This document shows, one piece after another, positions 7,646 to 17,682 of a stretch of DNA of 64,000 nucleotides; position 1 is the stretch's first letter, and each line of letters starts with the position of its first letter. The stretch comes from CBDDEH01 sp965226865 (GTDB taxonomy: Bacteria; Chloroflexota; Dehalococcoidia; Lucifugimonadales; JAGWBF01). Made by a program: the position numbers and the translations under genes. The notes under the pieces are model-generated. The model was not told where the DNA came from. It worked only from the letters and a program-made list of their open reading frames with translations, and did no database searches. The stretch spans positions 372,001 through 436,000 of the forward strand of contig CBDDEH010000004.1 of NCBI GenBank assembly GCA_965226865.1, written 5' to 3'.

Positions 7646-9344
7646 ATGCGCACGAAACTATTCCTAATTATGGTGGCGGCCATGATCGTGCCCGGTGTGT
7701 CGGTTCTGGCGGTCAGCGCGTCCAGTCACAGGGAAGCCCCACTGACTTCCGTGAACCCGCAGGTGGATGGCACCGACCTGTATGCCTGGGTCGACGCTAG
7801 CGATCCGACCATGGTCAACCTTGTCGCCAACTATTACCCATTTTAGGAACCCAGCGGTGGCCCCAACTTTTATCGGTTCGCCGACGATGTCCTGTACGCG
7901 ATTCACATAGACAGCTACGGCGATGCTGTAAAGGACATCACCTATAGGTTCTTGTTCGACACCGAGGTCGCAAATCCCGATACGTTCCTCTACAACACGG
8001 GCCCTATAACAACCCTGGATGATGCGGATCTAAACGTTCGCCAAACTTGATTCCCTCGTAAAACCCGTTTTGAGGAAGTTCCAGCGATTTAGCACATCTG
8101 CGCGCTACCGTATGTTGGGGTAGTGTACGGAACAGAGACTGTATATTGTACCCAGGTGTGGGTACGTTTGTTCTAATTCGACCTACACAGACTTTTTGCG
8201 AGAGAATCAAACTTACAAGCTGGTCAGGGTTGATTACGACGGCCCCGGTCGTGTACGGACGGTTCTGGGGACGGACCTGTTGGTGCCCCCGGCTAACGTT
8301 GGGCCTACGTCCATCCCCGATTACGAATCCGTGGCCGCAGAGGCCGTGTACGATCTCGGCGGGGGCGTAACGGCTTTTGCTGGTCCTCGCGACGACCCGT
8401 TTTTCGTGGAACTGGGTGGCATCTCCGATCTGCTGACCTTCGCTCGCACCCTTCCAGGTAGCGCGGGTGACGGGGTCGACGGACTTGGTGGATTCAATGT
8501 CATGACCATCGCCGTCCAGGTCCCGATCGCCGATATCACCGATGGAGAGCAACCTGTGATAGGCGTCTGGACCACGGCTGCCCGCAGACAGGTCACCATC
8601 AAGTACCCCCAGAAGGAAGTCCACGCGGGCAAGTTTGTCCAGGTCTCTCGTTTGGGCAGCCCACTGGTCAACGAAGTGGTTATCCCAATGGGGAAGAAGG
8701 ACAAGTTCAACAGCTCAGCCCCCAAGTTCGATGCCCAGTTCCTGTCCCACGTGACCGACCCCGAACTTGCGGCTCTGATCAACCTGCTCTACGGAGGTGT
8801 CCTCAACCCTGGTGGTGATCCAGCGGACGATGTGCCGGAAACAGGTCGCGGCGACCTGGTCGCTGTGTTCCTGACGGGTATTCCAGGAGTCACTGACGTT
8901 CCTGGTGGTGCCGCATATGAGGCCCTGAGGTTGAATACATCTATAGCTCCCTCCGTGTCCCCAGACCCACTGGGAGCATTGGCCTCCCCACCCGACCTGG
9001 CAGGTTTCCCCAACGGCCGCCGTCCGGTGGACGACGTCACCGACATCGCGATTCGGGCAGTAGCCTGCGGATATGGGCCTGACCTGGAAGCGTTGCTCGG
9101 CCTGTGCAATATATCGCCCACCCATGCTGCTCTGGGTGACGGCGTGGACGCCAACGACGTTCCCTTCCTTACCGACTTCCCTTATTTGGGAACGCCTCAC
9201 GACGGTTTTGAGCACGCTCATCATCCTATAACTCCGGGGGCGACAGCCCTTGCATTGGGCATCGGCGCCGGTCTGTTTACTGGTGGTGTGGCCCTAGCTG
9301 CGGTATTCGGTATCATGCGACGCCGCAGGTCCACAACCGTCTAG
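7646..9344 (+). pseudogene. DUF4331 domain protein, broken by amber codon and MITE
   Basis: Start ATG behind AAAGGAG. A signal peptide leads to the DUF4331 hallmark ASSHREAPL, then DGTDLYAWVD and LVANYYPF. A TAG follows (7844-7846) where relatives carry Gln; the same frame continues GGPNFYRFADDVLYAIHID until a MITE splits it at 8047. After the MITE the frame resumes (QTYKLVRVD) and runs to 9344, including GRGDLVAVFLTG, an HDGFEHAHH segment, one C-terminal membrane span and RRRR, a cell-surface anchor layout. The ancestral product was about 510 residues. Function is unknown; DUF4331 proteins are exported. It precedes TPR and NicO genes and faces a sigma/anti-sigma pair. Confidence 0.88.
8047..8210 (+). 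mobile_element. MITE copy 1 (164 bp, IS1182-related ends)
   Basis: It begins TTGATTCCCTCGTAAAACCC and ends TTTTTGCGAGAGAATCAA, inverted ends resembling those of the IS1182 copies here. No coding capacity. The target bases AAACTT can be read on both sides. It differs from the inverted copy at 9475-9639 by one A in an A-run and one substitution. Confidence 0.9.
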
Positions 9345-9362
9345 TTGATCTACTATGGGGGA

Positions 9363-9396
9363 CCCACCGAGTAATCCTTCCATCTCCCTCGGTGGG
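9363..9396 (+). terminator. Hairpin between DUF4331 and TPR genes
   Basis: Perfect 9-bp stem CCCACCGAG / CTCGGTGGG with a 16-base loop. No strong T-tract follows, so it may be an attenuator or mRNA-processing site inside the operon rather than a full terminator. Confidence 0.5.
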
Positions 9397-9425
9397 CTCC
9401 CTCAAACCCTTTATGAGGCGAGAAG

Positions 9426-10956
9426 ATGGGTAGAGTCAAAAAAGAAAGCTTGATGAAAGCACTGCCCTACAACGTTGATTCTCTCGTAAAAAGTCTGTGT
9501 AGGTCGAATTAGAACAAACGTACCCACACCTGGGTACAATATACAGTCTCTGTTCCGTACACTACCCCAACATACGGTAGCGCGCAGATGTGCTAAATCG
9601 CTGGAACTTCCTCAAAACGGGTTTTTACGAGGGAATCAACGTTGCTTTCTTGGGGCTGGTAATCATAATTCTCTCTGTCTTCGTTCTTGTGTTGCAGAAA
9701 GAAGGAACGCCAGACGCACCCGCAACCGCTTCGCCTCAGGCATCGACCTCTACCGACCGCCTGATCGAGAGTCTTCAAAGTCGTCTCAAGGTCAGGCCCA
9801 ACGATACCGACTCCTCCGTTCAGCTTGGCAGTGCCTACCTTCAAAAGGCTAGAGAGACAGGCAACCCAGCATTTTACTCCAAATCAGAAGAGGTACTTTT
9901 GAGCACTTTGGAGACCAATCCAACCAACGCGGAAGCCATGACCTTCATGGGGGCTCTCGCCCTCGGCCGTCATGATTTCCGAGAAGGGTGGAATTGGGCA
10001 AGCCGATCTCTGGAGATAGAACCCCAAGATGCCGAGACTTATGGCGTTCTGGGAGATGCCCAGATCGAGCTGGGCCTGTATGACGACGCTGCCGAAAGCT
10101 TCCAGAATATGGTGGACATCAAGCCTAACCTGGATTCTTATGCAAGGGCGTCGTACGCTCGTGAGCTTGCAGGAGACCTAGGTGGAGCCATAGACGCCAT
10201 GAAGCTGGCCGTGAAAGCAGGCGGCCTGGGACGGAGAACACGGCGTGGTCTCGGGTCCAGCTTGGGAAACTCTATTTCGGAACCGGGCTTTTTGATGAGG
10301 CGATGGCAGAGTATGAAGCCGCGCTCAAGGACTTCGGCGGCTATTACCTGGCGCTAGCGGCCATGGGCGACGTCTTTGCCGCTCAGGGCAAGTACGAGAA
10401 GGCCATCGACTATTACGGAAAGTCGGTAGACGTCATCCCGATGCCGACAACCCTCGCCACCCTGGGGGACCTCTACACGAAGGTCGGCGATACTCAAGAG
10501 GCCCGGCTCCAATACGATACGGTGGAAATCATCGCGAAGCTTGGAGCAGCAAATGGGGTCATATACAACCGCGAGTTGGCCAGATACTACGCCGACCACG
10601 ACATCAACCTCAACAAAGCGCTGAAACTCGCACGTGCCGAGATCAAGGTGCGGAAGGATATCTATGGCTACGACACCCTGGCCTGGGTCCTCTTCAAAAA
10701 CGGTCACTTGGATGAGGCAGCCGAAGCAATGGCCGACGCATTGAGGTTGGGCACCCAGGATGCCGATCTCTACTACCACGCGGGGATGATCCATCATGGC
10801 CTGGGCGAGTACGAGCAGGCCCGTGAGTATCTGGACCGGGCCTTGGCCTTGAATCCCCAGTTCTCGGTCTTGCAGGCGGACGTTGCCAGAGCGACGAGGG
10901 ACAACCTGGTCAGGGAGTCAGCGGTTTCAAATAGCTCGGTGGAGTCCACAAGATGA
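9426..10956 (+). pseudogene. Membrane-anchored TPR protein, broken by MITE and frameshift
   Basis: Removing the MITE (9475-9639) joins MGRVKKESLMKALPYN to VAFLGLVIIILSVFVLVLQ, a normal N-terminal membrane anchor. Tetratricopeptide repeats follow (LGSAYLQKARE, YGVLGDAQIELGLYDDAAESF, MGDVFAAQGKYEKAIDYY, YHAGMIHHGLGEYEQAREYL). The frame is lost at about 10227-10231 by one missing base; the other frame restores TENTAWSRVQLGKLYFGTG and runs to 10956. The stop overlaps the NicO start (ATGA), indicating one operon. An ATG at 9590 inside the MITE could start a chimeric product that would still end at the frameshift. The likely role was a periplasmic scaffold next to the metal transporter. Confidence 0.85.
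9475..9639 (-). mobile_element. MITE copy 2 (165 bp, inverted relative to copy 1)
   Basis: Reverse complement of copy 1 with two differences. It lies in codon 16-17 of the TPR gene and AACGTT can be read on both sides. Being inverted relative to copy 1 about 1.4 kb away, the pair could mediate inversion of the DNA between them. Confidence 0.9.
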
Positions 10957-11226
10957 GACGCCTTTATAGAGCCGCTGTTTTCATCTTAGTCGCCCTGGTC
11001 CTGTTCGCCGGTTCAGGTATCTTCTTGCGCCCGGGAACCGCATCAGCCCATCCCCTTGGTAACTTCACAATCAATCAATACAGTCGCATCGAACTCGACT
11101 CGGATCAGGTCAGCCTCCGGTTTGTTCTGGACATGGCCGAGATACCGGCGTTTCAGGAGATGCCCAGGATAGATGCGGATGAAGACGGGCATGTCAGCGG
11201 CGGGGAGTCCGATATATATAAACGAG
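10953..11226 (+). pseudogene. NicO/HupE-type nickel-cobalt transporter, 5' fragment
   Basis: The ATG overlaps the TPR stop. Signal peptide, then the family's characteristic mature start SAHPLGNFTINQYSRIELD and an EF-hand-like DADEDGHVSGGESD. Homology ends near 11226; the gene resumes at 21029 (IQDKGVKAEEIRQGLHLSID), 9.8 kb away. The family exports nickel or cobalt across the inner membrane, with an N-terminal periplasmic domain. The remaining open frame after 11226 (QQQQRQ-rich) is read through foreign DNA. Confidence 0.85.
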
Positions 11227-11330
11227 GATCGCCCACCCGTCAGCTCACCGGAGCCGCCGCAGGCCAGCAGCAGCAACGGCAGACGCAGTGCCAGGGCAAA
11301 GATTCCCAGGAAAAGTCGTGGCGTTCTCAT
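11218..11330 (-). pseudogene. Lipoprotein gene, 5' fragment only
   Basis: ATG at 11330 preceded by GGGAG. It encodes a clear lipoprotein signal (MRTPRLFLGIFALALR, then LLLLACGGSG with lipobox Cys). The frame then passes into the antisense of the NicO gene near 11218, so the rest of the gene is missing. It marks the left edge of the 9.8-kb inserted segment and shows that this edge is not a clean IS terminus. Confidence 0.6.
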
Positions 11331-11351
11331 CTAGATTCACTCCCTGTGTTT

Positions 11352-11377
11352 GCGGGCGCCGGATAACCGGCGCCCGC
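11352..11377. repeat. GC-rich perfect hairpin
   Basis: GCGGGCGCCGG, loop ATAA, CCGGCGCCCGC: an 11-bp stem just upstream of the truncated lipoprotein gene. There is no T-tract on either side. It could terminate the neighbouring minus-strand transcript weakly. Confidence 0.6.
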
Positions 11378-11874
11378 TGCGGCGTTTGGGTCGTCGCCGG
11401 TCACTCACTAGGGAGCAACCCTGGAGTAGACCCGGATCTGGGGTAAGACGATTACCCCATCGGAGGCGTCGCCGGAGCGCATGTCGCCCCAACCGGGAGA
11501 GGCAGCATCCCGGTTCTTGCGGAAAACGCCCCTTTTCCGCCAGTGGCGGGATTGCTGACACGTGCGCCTTGTGAGGGGTGGCGGAAAAGGTATCGTGATT
11601 CCCCGCACCTCGGGGAACCGGGAATCAGAGATCGAGAATGTCGGAAGTGCTGCCGAACCCCATACGTCGGCGTTTACTGCCGGCGTTGTCCGGGCCGTAT
11701 CCCGGCACTTCAGCTTCGACTCGGTACTGGCTATATCTACTCTTCCAAGCTGGTTGCACCACCCTATACGTCAGTGACCTGCCCCCAGTGGTCCTACCAC
11801 CTGCCATGTCGGTCCGGCCAGCATTTGAGGTTGCCCCATTAAGGGCTGGTAGTAACATTCCAATTGATGGACGG
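11378..11874. other. Intergenic, no gene recognised
   Basis: About 500 bp downstream of the large secreted protein gene. Short ORFs on both strands show no recognisable domain and no ribosome binding site. A short palindrome TCCCCGCACCTCGGGGA is present near 11600. Confidence 0.4.
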
Positions 11875-14800
11875 TTATCCGGCCGGCCCCTGCACGGTGA
11901 TCTCCAGGCGGTTGGACAGTTTCCTGCCGTCCTGGGTGCAGATGGCGCCCTCCGCCGTGCAGTCCGTGGTGGCGGGCAGTACGATGGTCACCGTCCCGTC
12001 CCCGTCCGGCTGGACGTGGATCTCCCACCCCACGTTGCTGCGCGGGACCAGCCTCCGGGCCTTGGTCACCTGGCCGCCGGTGACTGTGAAGGCGTGGTCG
12101 CGCATGATCTTGTAGCTGAACTTCTTCCTGGGTGTCTCGCTGAAACGCAGCTCGAAGGTGAACTCCCCACTTTGGGACCCGGGCACGGCCGAAACGCTGG
12201 CGGTCAGCGGGTCCGCCGCCTGGGTGTTGTTGGTCGCCGCCTGCCCGCTGAAGGAGGCCGCGGCGTTGCCAGACGTGTCCTGCAACTTGTTCGTTGACTG
12301 GCCCGTGGGCACGGTGTAGTCCACCGTCACCGTCTCTCCAGCCGCCACCGCCGATGCCAGGGTCAGCGTTACGGCGCTGCCCGACACCGACACGGTGTCC
12401 ACGCCCCGGCTGCTGCCCGCCACCGTCACCGCGAAGGCTGAATTCTCCGGCGTCTCGCCGGCGTCCAGGGGTTCGTCGAAGGTGATGGTCAGCGTGGCTC
12501 CGTCCACCGTGGCTGCCGACGGCGAGGGCGCAACCGTCTCCTGCGGGGTGGCGGTGACCTCCCCCGATGGATCGCCGGCGGCGTCACCCTTGCGTGCGAC
12601 GACCCTGACGGCGTACTCCACCCCGTCGGTCAACCCGGTGATGACGTGGGAGGTCCCCTTCACATTGGCCACGGAGACATCGTCCGCGTCATCCCAGTCG
12701 TCCGCCGACTCCTTCCACTGGACGGTGTATCCGGTGGGAGCAGGGCCGGAATCGGGGGCGTTCCAGGACGCCAGGAGCTTGCCGCTTTCGTGCCGGGCAA
12801 CCTTCAGGCTGTTCGGGGCGCCGGGCGCTGGCGTCGGGACGGTTCTCGGGGTCGCCGACGAGGATGTGTTGTTCGTGACCGCCTGTCCGCTGAAGGACTC
12901 CGCGGTGTTGCCCGACGCGTCCTGCAGCTTGTTCGCCGACTCGCCCGTGGGCACGGTGTAGTCCACTGTCACCGTGTCCCCCGTCTCCACCGCCGCCGAC
13001 AGCGTCAGCGTCACCGCGCTCCCCGACACCGCCACCGCATCGACAGCACGTGTCGACCCTCCCACCGTCACCGCGAACGACGACTCAGGCGCAACCGAAT
13101 CCGCGTCCAGCGCCTCGCCGAAGGTCAGCGTCAGTACAGCCCCGTCCACCGACGCGCTCGACAGCACCGGCGCCACGTCGTCCACGTCGGAGAGCCGCAC
13201 CACCAGCGCCGCATCCACCGGGTTGGCCCCGTCCGTCACCCGTACCGTGACCTCATACTCCCCGTCGGTGTCCGCATCGTCCGGCGCCTCGTAGTCCTTC
13301 GCCGCCCTGAACGACAGTACGCCGTCGGCCGTCAGCGCGAACTGTGCCGCATCCGCGCCCCCGGCCGCGCCCGCCGGAATCGACCAGGAGAGATCCGCCG
13401 CGGCCGTGTCCGCGTCCGTCGCCGAAAGCGTCGCCATCGACGTCGCGTTCTCCGCCACCACGATCGGCGAGGCCGTCGTCACCACCGGCGTCGCGTCGTC
13501 GTCCGCCACCACGACATCCGCAGACCCCGAGGTTCCACTCACCGTGTAGCCCGAGCCCGAAGAAACCGTCGCCGTCACCGTGCTCGCATCCTCCGCTACC
13601 TCGTCGTCCTCCGTCGCCACGCTCAGCGTCGCGCTGGCCGAGGCTGCGGCGAACGTCACCGACGTGGGCGGCGTCCCGCTCACCGACGCCTCGCTCTCCG
13701 AGACCGACACCGTCACCGTAAGCGCGGCATCCGTCGCCCCCGTGCGCGAGAGCGTGAACGCCGCCGCCGTGCCTTCCGTCACCGGCGTCGCCGACGCCAC
13801 AATCGATACCACGGGGAGCGATGATGACGCCGGACCCGGCACCGTGAGGCTCAAGTCCCCCGCGAACTTCCCCCCCTCGGCGCGCACACGGCGTTCTGCG
13901 CCGCGCAGTCGCTGGTCGCGCGCGCGACCAGCGTCACCGCGGCGCCGCCGTCCGGGGCCACGACAATGCCCCACTGGCGGTCCTTGCCCCGCTCGCGACG
14001 CCAAACCCGCTCAATGCGCCCGCCCTCGATGTCGAACAGCGCGCCCTGCACCGTGCGGTAGCTGAAGTTCTCCGGTTCGTGGCTGAACTCCATGTGGAGC
14101 TCGAAGCTGTTCGAGCCGTCATGCGCCGACGGCGTCTGGGTGAAACGCGCGGTCATCGGCGTTCCCGGCACCGCCGTCTCAACCGCCCGCGAAAGCGACC
14201 GGCCGCCGATGCACACCGCGTTGGCCTCGGTGCAGGCCCGCACCGGAACTTCGATGGTCACCTCGCCCAGGCCGTCGGGTACGACCGTCACCTCCCAGGC
14301 CGGATCCGCGCTCTTGGACGCCACCCGCGCGCCGGTAACGCTCCCCCCCGTCACCTCCAGCACCGAGGCCGCGTCCCGCGTGGCCGAGAGCCCGTCGGGC
14401 TGGCCGCTGAACTGGACACCTACGGTGAACGCCGTCGCCCCGTCATGGCTCTCCGGCACGTCCTGGAAGCTTACCTCCGGCTCCGTGCTGCGCGTGCTGC
14501 CGCCCAGCTGCACCACCGTGCCGTTGTGCGCAAGCTGCGCATTCGTCTGACTCTCCGCGCTGCGGATGGTTCCGCCATTGAGCGCCAGGCTGTTCGGCGT
14601 CACCGCCATCAGGCTGTGGGAACCGTCGCCCTGGACCAGCGTGTAGCCGAAGACGAGTTCCGCCGTCCCGCTGCCACTGGCATAGGCAGCGCTGCGCGCC
14701 GCCGTGCTGCTGCCTCCGAGCTCGACGCCGACGGACGGCGTGCCGCCGTTCGTGCCCACGTCCACCGCCTCGCTGAAGGCCACCGTCACCCCGACGGTCT

Positions 14801-15512
14801 CGCCCACGCTCCACTGCGCGTCGGTCCCCGCTCCGCTCACGCTGGGCGTGCCGTCGACGGTCGGCGGAACAATTTCCACCTGCTGCTCGGTGTTGGGGGT
14901 GTGGACGTCGCCATTAACGCTGATGAAAAGAAATATACGGTCCGAAGTGCCCCATTCTTGGCTTAGGTGATTTTTATATAAACGTTTGTCTTCAATGCTC
15001 CAGCCATCCGCTCCTGATTGTTCTCTACTGCCGGTCAATTCATAGACTGCCCGCGGACCAGGAGCAAAAGGCTCACCGGGCGCGCCCGTTGGTGGAGGTG
15101 TTGCCTCGTTCACAGTAATGAAGTAGTTCGTCTGTGGATTGAGGGTCGTGTTGGCTGGCGCCGCGAACGTGTTGACGCCATCCACCAAGGGTGTCTGGGT
15201 TGTGAGCGCCGTGACCAGTGCGCCCGGCTCGCCATTTCTTTCTTGCCTGATCAAGACGGTCGTCTTCGTTGAACTGGTCACTGATCCTGCGGCCAAACGC
15301 ACCTGCACATTCCTGATGGTGTAGCCGGCAGTATGTGCCCCGGTTCTAAAACCCTGGGCATAGATTCCAGCCGCTGGTTTAAGAGTTGATAGCCGATCTA
15401 AGTTGCTGACCAGGGTAGTGCTCTGCGCGAACGCTGGCGGCGGGGTCTCGAAGGTCATGCCTAAGAGTAGGGCAATCATTGCCCCCAAAAGTAGTAGTCT
15501 GCTCAACTTCAT
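11875..15512 (-). pseudogene. Giant secreted adhesin-like protein (Calx-beta, cadherin-like, SwmB-like, Fn3), frameshifted
   Basis: ATG at 15512 begins a signal peptide (SRLLLLGAMIALLLGM, cleavage near AFAQS). An N-terminal choice-of-anchor-like domain and repeated beta-sandwich units follow. The frame stops at 13851, and a second frame open from 14004 continues without loss: Calx-beta (PVTEGTAAAFTLSRTGA), cadherin-like (ATDADTAAADLSW), two SwmB-like repeats (TVDYTVPTGESANKLQDASG and its twin TVDYTVPTGQSTNKLQDTSG), a fibronectin type III domain and a terminal module ending VQGPAG. The break lies near 13868-13885, in a GCGC/G7 tract, consistent with a 2-base duplication. Total about 1,210 residues. 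Coding sequence is much more GC-rich than neighbours. Probably a cell-surface or secreted adhesin. Confidence 0.8.
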
Positions 15513-15675
15513 CTTCGCGCTCCCTAGATTCAAGGTTGTCGCCCTACCGTCTGCCGCAACAGGGGCCGTGCGTGGGGGCCGGTAGCGATGGCTGTGGGTA
15601 GCGATGGCTCGTGCGCCCGACTGCCCTGCTCTCCCGTGCCGTTCTGGGCCCAACGAGAACGTGGTTTGGGCGGCG

Positions 15676-16278
15676 TCAGGATTCTTGATGCCGTCTCAGG
15701 CAGTCGACGATGATGCGGTTCATTTCGGGAAACTGCTCGGCAGCGAAGTTATCGATCCAAGCCTCGATCTTGCGCCGTGGCGTGCCGTCGTCCCAGGCGG
15801 GTCCGTAGTCGGATGGTTCGAGGATGCAGGCCGGTTCCTCGTGCAGGATTATCCAGCCGTCGGTGAGGGAGTTACGCGTGGGTTTGAAGACGGCGGGGTT
15901 CTGCCTGACGGCATCGAAGAGTGCGGCCCGTATCTCGGCGTTTTCGGAGCCGGCGGTAGAGAGTCCTAGATCTAAGTAGGGCGTCTCATCGTAGAACCGA
16001 AGTTGGAATAGGAGAAGCGCGTGGGAATTGGGTGCCCAGCCGGTGCCGGTCCTGCTACTGGGAAATTCGTCCCAGTCGGCGGCGCGAAAGCGGACGAACT
16101 GGGCAGTTGAAAGGTCCAGTTTCCAGAAGGGATACTTGGCGACGGCCTCCTTTAGCATGGGCGTGGTCTCTTCAATCGGGATTGCCCAGATCAAACTGAT
16201 TCCTCCAACCATGTGACCCTGTGGGATGGCTCGAACTATAAAAGGGCAGCCTGAGGGCGTCAACTGCATCCGATTCAC
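15676..16278 (-). CDS. Unassigned protein, possibly C-terminal part of a PD-(D/E)XK-type protein
   Basis: 200 codons. Residues about 45-190 are protein-like (YPFWKLDLSTAQFVRFRAAD, ALLLFQLRFYDETPYLDLGL, then EIRAALFDAVRQNPAVF and IEAWIDNFAAEQFPEMN). The pattern of a short FxR..DW segment, an LLFxxR strand, a DLGL strand and a helix resembles the C-terminal region seen in some PD-(D/E)XK-like proteins, but no catalytic D-ExK is visible, so the N-terminal part may be missing. The first 40 codons are unconvincing and the true start is uncertain. It lies between the giant secreted protein gene and an IS1380 remnant. Function unknown. Confidence 0.5.
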   Translation of the reverse strand: MNRMQLTPSGCPFIVRAIPQGHMVGGISLIWAIPIEETTPMLKEAVAKYPFWKLDLSTAQFVRFRAADWDEFPSSRTGTGWAPNSHALLLFQLRFYDETPYLDLGLSTAGSENAEIRAALFDAVRQNPAVFKPTRNSLTDGWIILHEEPACILEPSDYGPAWDDGTPRRKIEAWIDNFAAEQFPEMNRIIVDCLRRHQES

Positions 16279-16428
16279 TCAACTGACCCACTCCCATAGG
16301 GTAACCACCCCCCTGACGAGCGTAAAAGTCTAGAATTGCCTGCCCCTGCCCAAGCGTCTCCCTCGGGGTGGTCTATTTACCCCGGACGACCCCATAACTG
16401 TCCGAAATACCGGTGCTCTCAAAGCAGG

Positions 16429-16743
16429 CTAGCCAGGTGCCAGCCGAAGCCGGCTGATCCGTTCTAGTATCCCGGTCAGCATTTCCCTGGTTACCAGCAC
16501 CTCGGCAAGCTGAAACACCAGCCTCCTTGCGTGGCGTACCAGTCGCCCACCCGTCTTGATCAGCCTGGTCTGAAGACTGCTCAGAGTCCAGTGCTTCATA
16601 TCCTCCGGCAACACCAGCCTTCTCATAAAGTTGCCCAGGTTGTAAGTCAGGACGAACAGCCATAGTCTCACCTGGTTGGCCACGAACTTGTGGCAGGAAA
16701 GCCGGGTCCAGTTCAGGGCGTACTTGCCCTCCTTGATCCACTG
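16429..16743 (-). pseudogene. IS1380-family transposase, C-terminal remnant
   Basis: About 104 codons from QWIKEGKYALNWTRLSCHKF to the family's end (RLAPG). They match residues about 340-443 of the intact transposase at 19545-20876 with many substitutions, so this is an older, diverged copy. The remnant starts abruptly inside another reading frame at 16743. Confidence 0.85.
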
Positions 16744-16744
16744 C

Positions 16745-17269
16745 CGGCGTGATGGAATCACCAATTGTTGAAGCATGGAACTCCTTTGTGGCTTGCCCCA
16801 TTCGGTCGTCAATACCGCGGGACAAGTACTCCATGACATTGCTGGCAAAGTTCTCGCCGGCTTCAAATGTCACCGAATCTACCCTGATGTCATCATATTC
16901 CGGAGTACCAGGTTGGATGACCTCGAGGTGAACAAATGGAGGCACTACGCGACGAAAGTTTTTCAGTCCAGGGCTTTCCTCCCCGATAAGGTATTGTTGA
17001 GGTACCCTAACGCGAGATGGCCCACGCTGCGACTGCCCTAGAGCTTGCAGGCCAACGTTGCCCATCTTCCCTGTAATTACGAACGATCCTTTGTAATTGT
17101 TCGGCGATCTTCCCTGTAAGAAGCCATATGTAGTTCTCCTAAGGCCGTATACGGCATCCAGAGCAAGCTCAAGATCGAGAGCAAGCAGGAGTTGGTGGTC
17201 TGGGCTGTGCGCTACGGCCCTTGGACGATGATCAGGTAGGGAGATGAACCTCACACCGTGCTCCATCAA
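16745..17269 (-). pseudogene. Hypothetical protein fragment abutting IS1380 remnant
   Basis: Open frame of about 175 codons with protein-like composition in its second half (SFVITGKMGNVGLQAL, FRRVVPPFVHLEVIQPG, DSVTFEAGENFASNVMEYL). It ends exactly where the IS1380 remnant begins, in a different frame, so its 3' part was probably replaced by that insertion. No family recognised, and the N-terminal part is doubtful. Confidence 0.3.
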
Positions 17270-17682
17270 TCTTGGGTTGCCCTGGGAGCGGACATCTCGC
17301 TGAGACGCGGGGGCGCGAAGGTCGTAGATAGAGCATCAGTGTAGCTGACCTCATGGTGAACTCTGACCGGGTACGTCGCCGGCTTGGCGCTACAATCGTC
17401 GTGCAGTCGGCCTCGGTAGGTTCACAGGGCCCCCAACCACATCTCGAAGACAGTTCTGTCTACCGTCCACTTAGGCCCACCAGACTGGACAAGATCAAGA
17501 ACCTTCACGCTGAGATTCACACTGGCGCTGTAGATATTCCGTCGTGGGGAGGAGACGTAGCCTTCCCGAATTGAGGTGGTGTTAGCCGCCGGCCGGCGCA
17601 CCGCGAACGAGGTCATCCAGGATTCCGAGTGTCACAGCAGACTCGCCCGCCGTTTCCCGGTCTCCTCTCCGCCCCTAAGCTC
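17270..17682. other. Intergenic, no gene recognised
   Basis: About 400 bp with only short, unconvincing ORFs on both strands and no RNA-like structure I could recognise. It may hold the 5' region of the fragment at 16745-17269. Confidence 0.4.

Noticed and set aside
12646..13824. Long plus-strand ORF (392 codons) antisense to the giant secreted protein
   Set aside because: Arg/His-dominated translation with no domain. It is a shadow of the GC-rich gene on the minus strand, as is the 295-codon ORF at 14079-14966.
16745..17269. Confident annotation of the ORF next to the IS1380 remnant
   Set aside because: Only part of it looks protein-like, and no family or ribosome binding site could be recognised.
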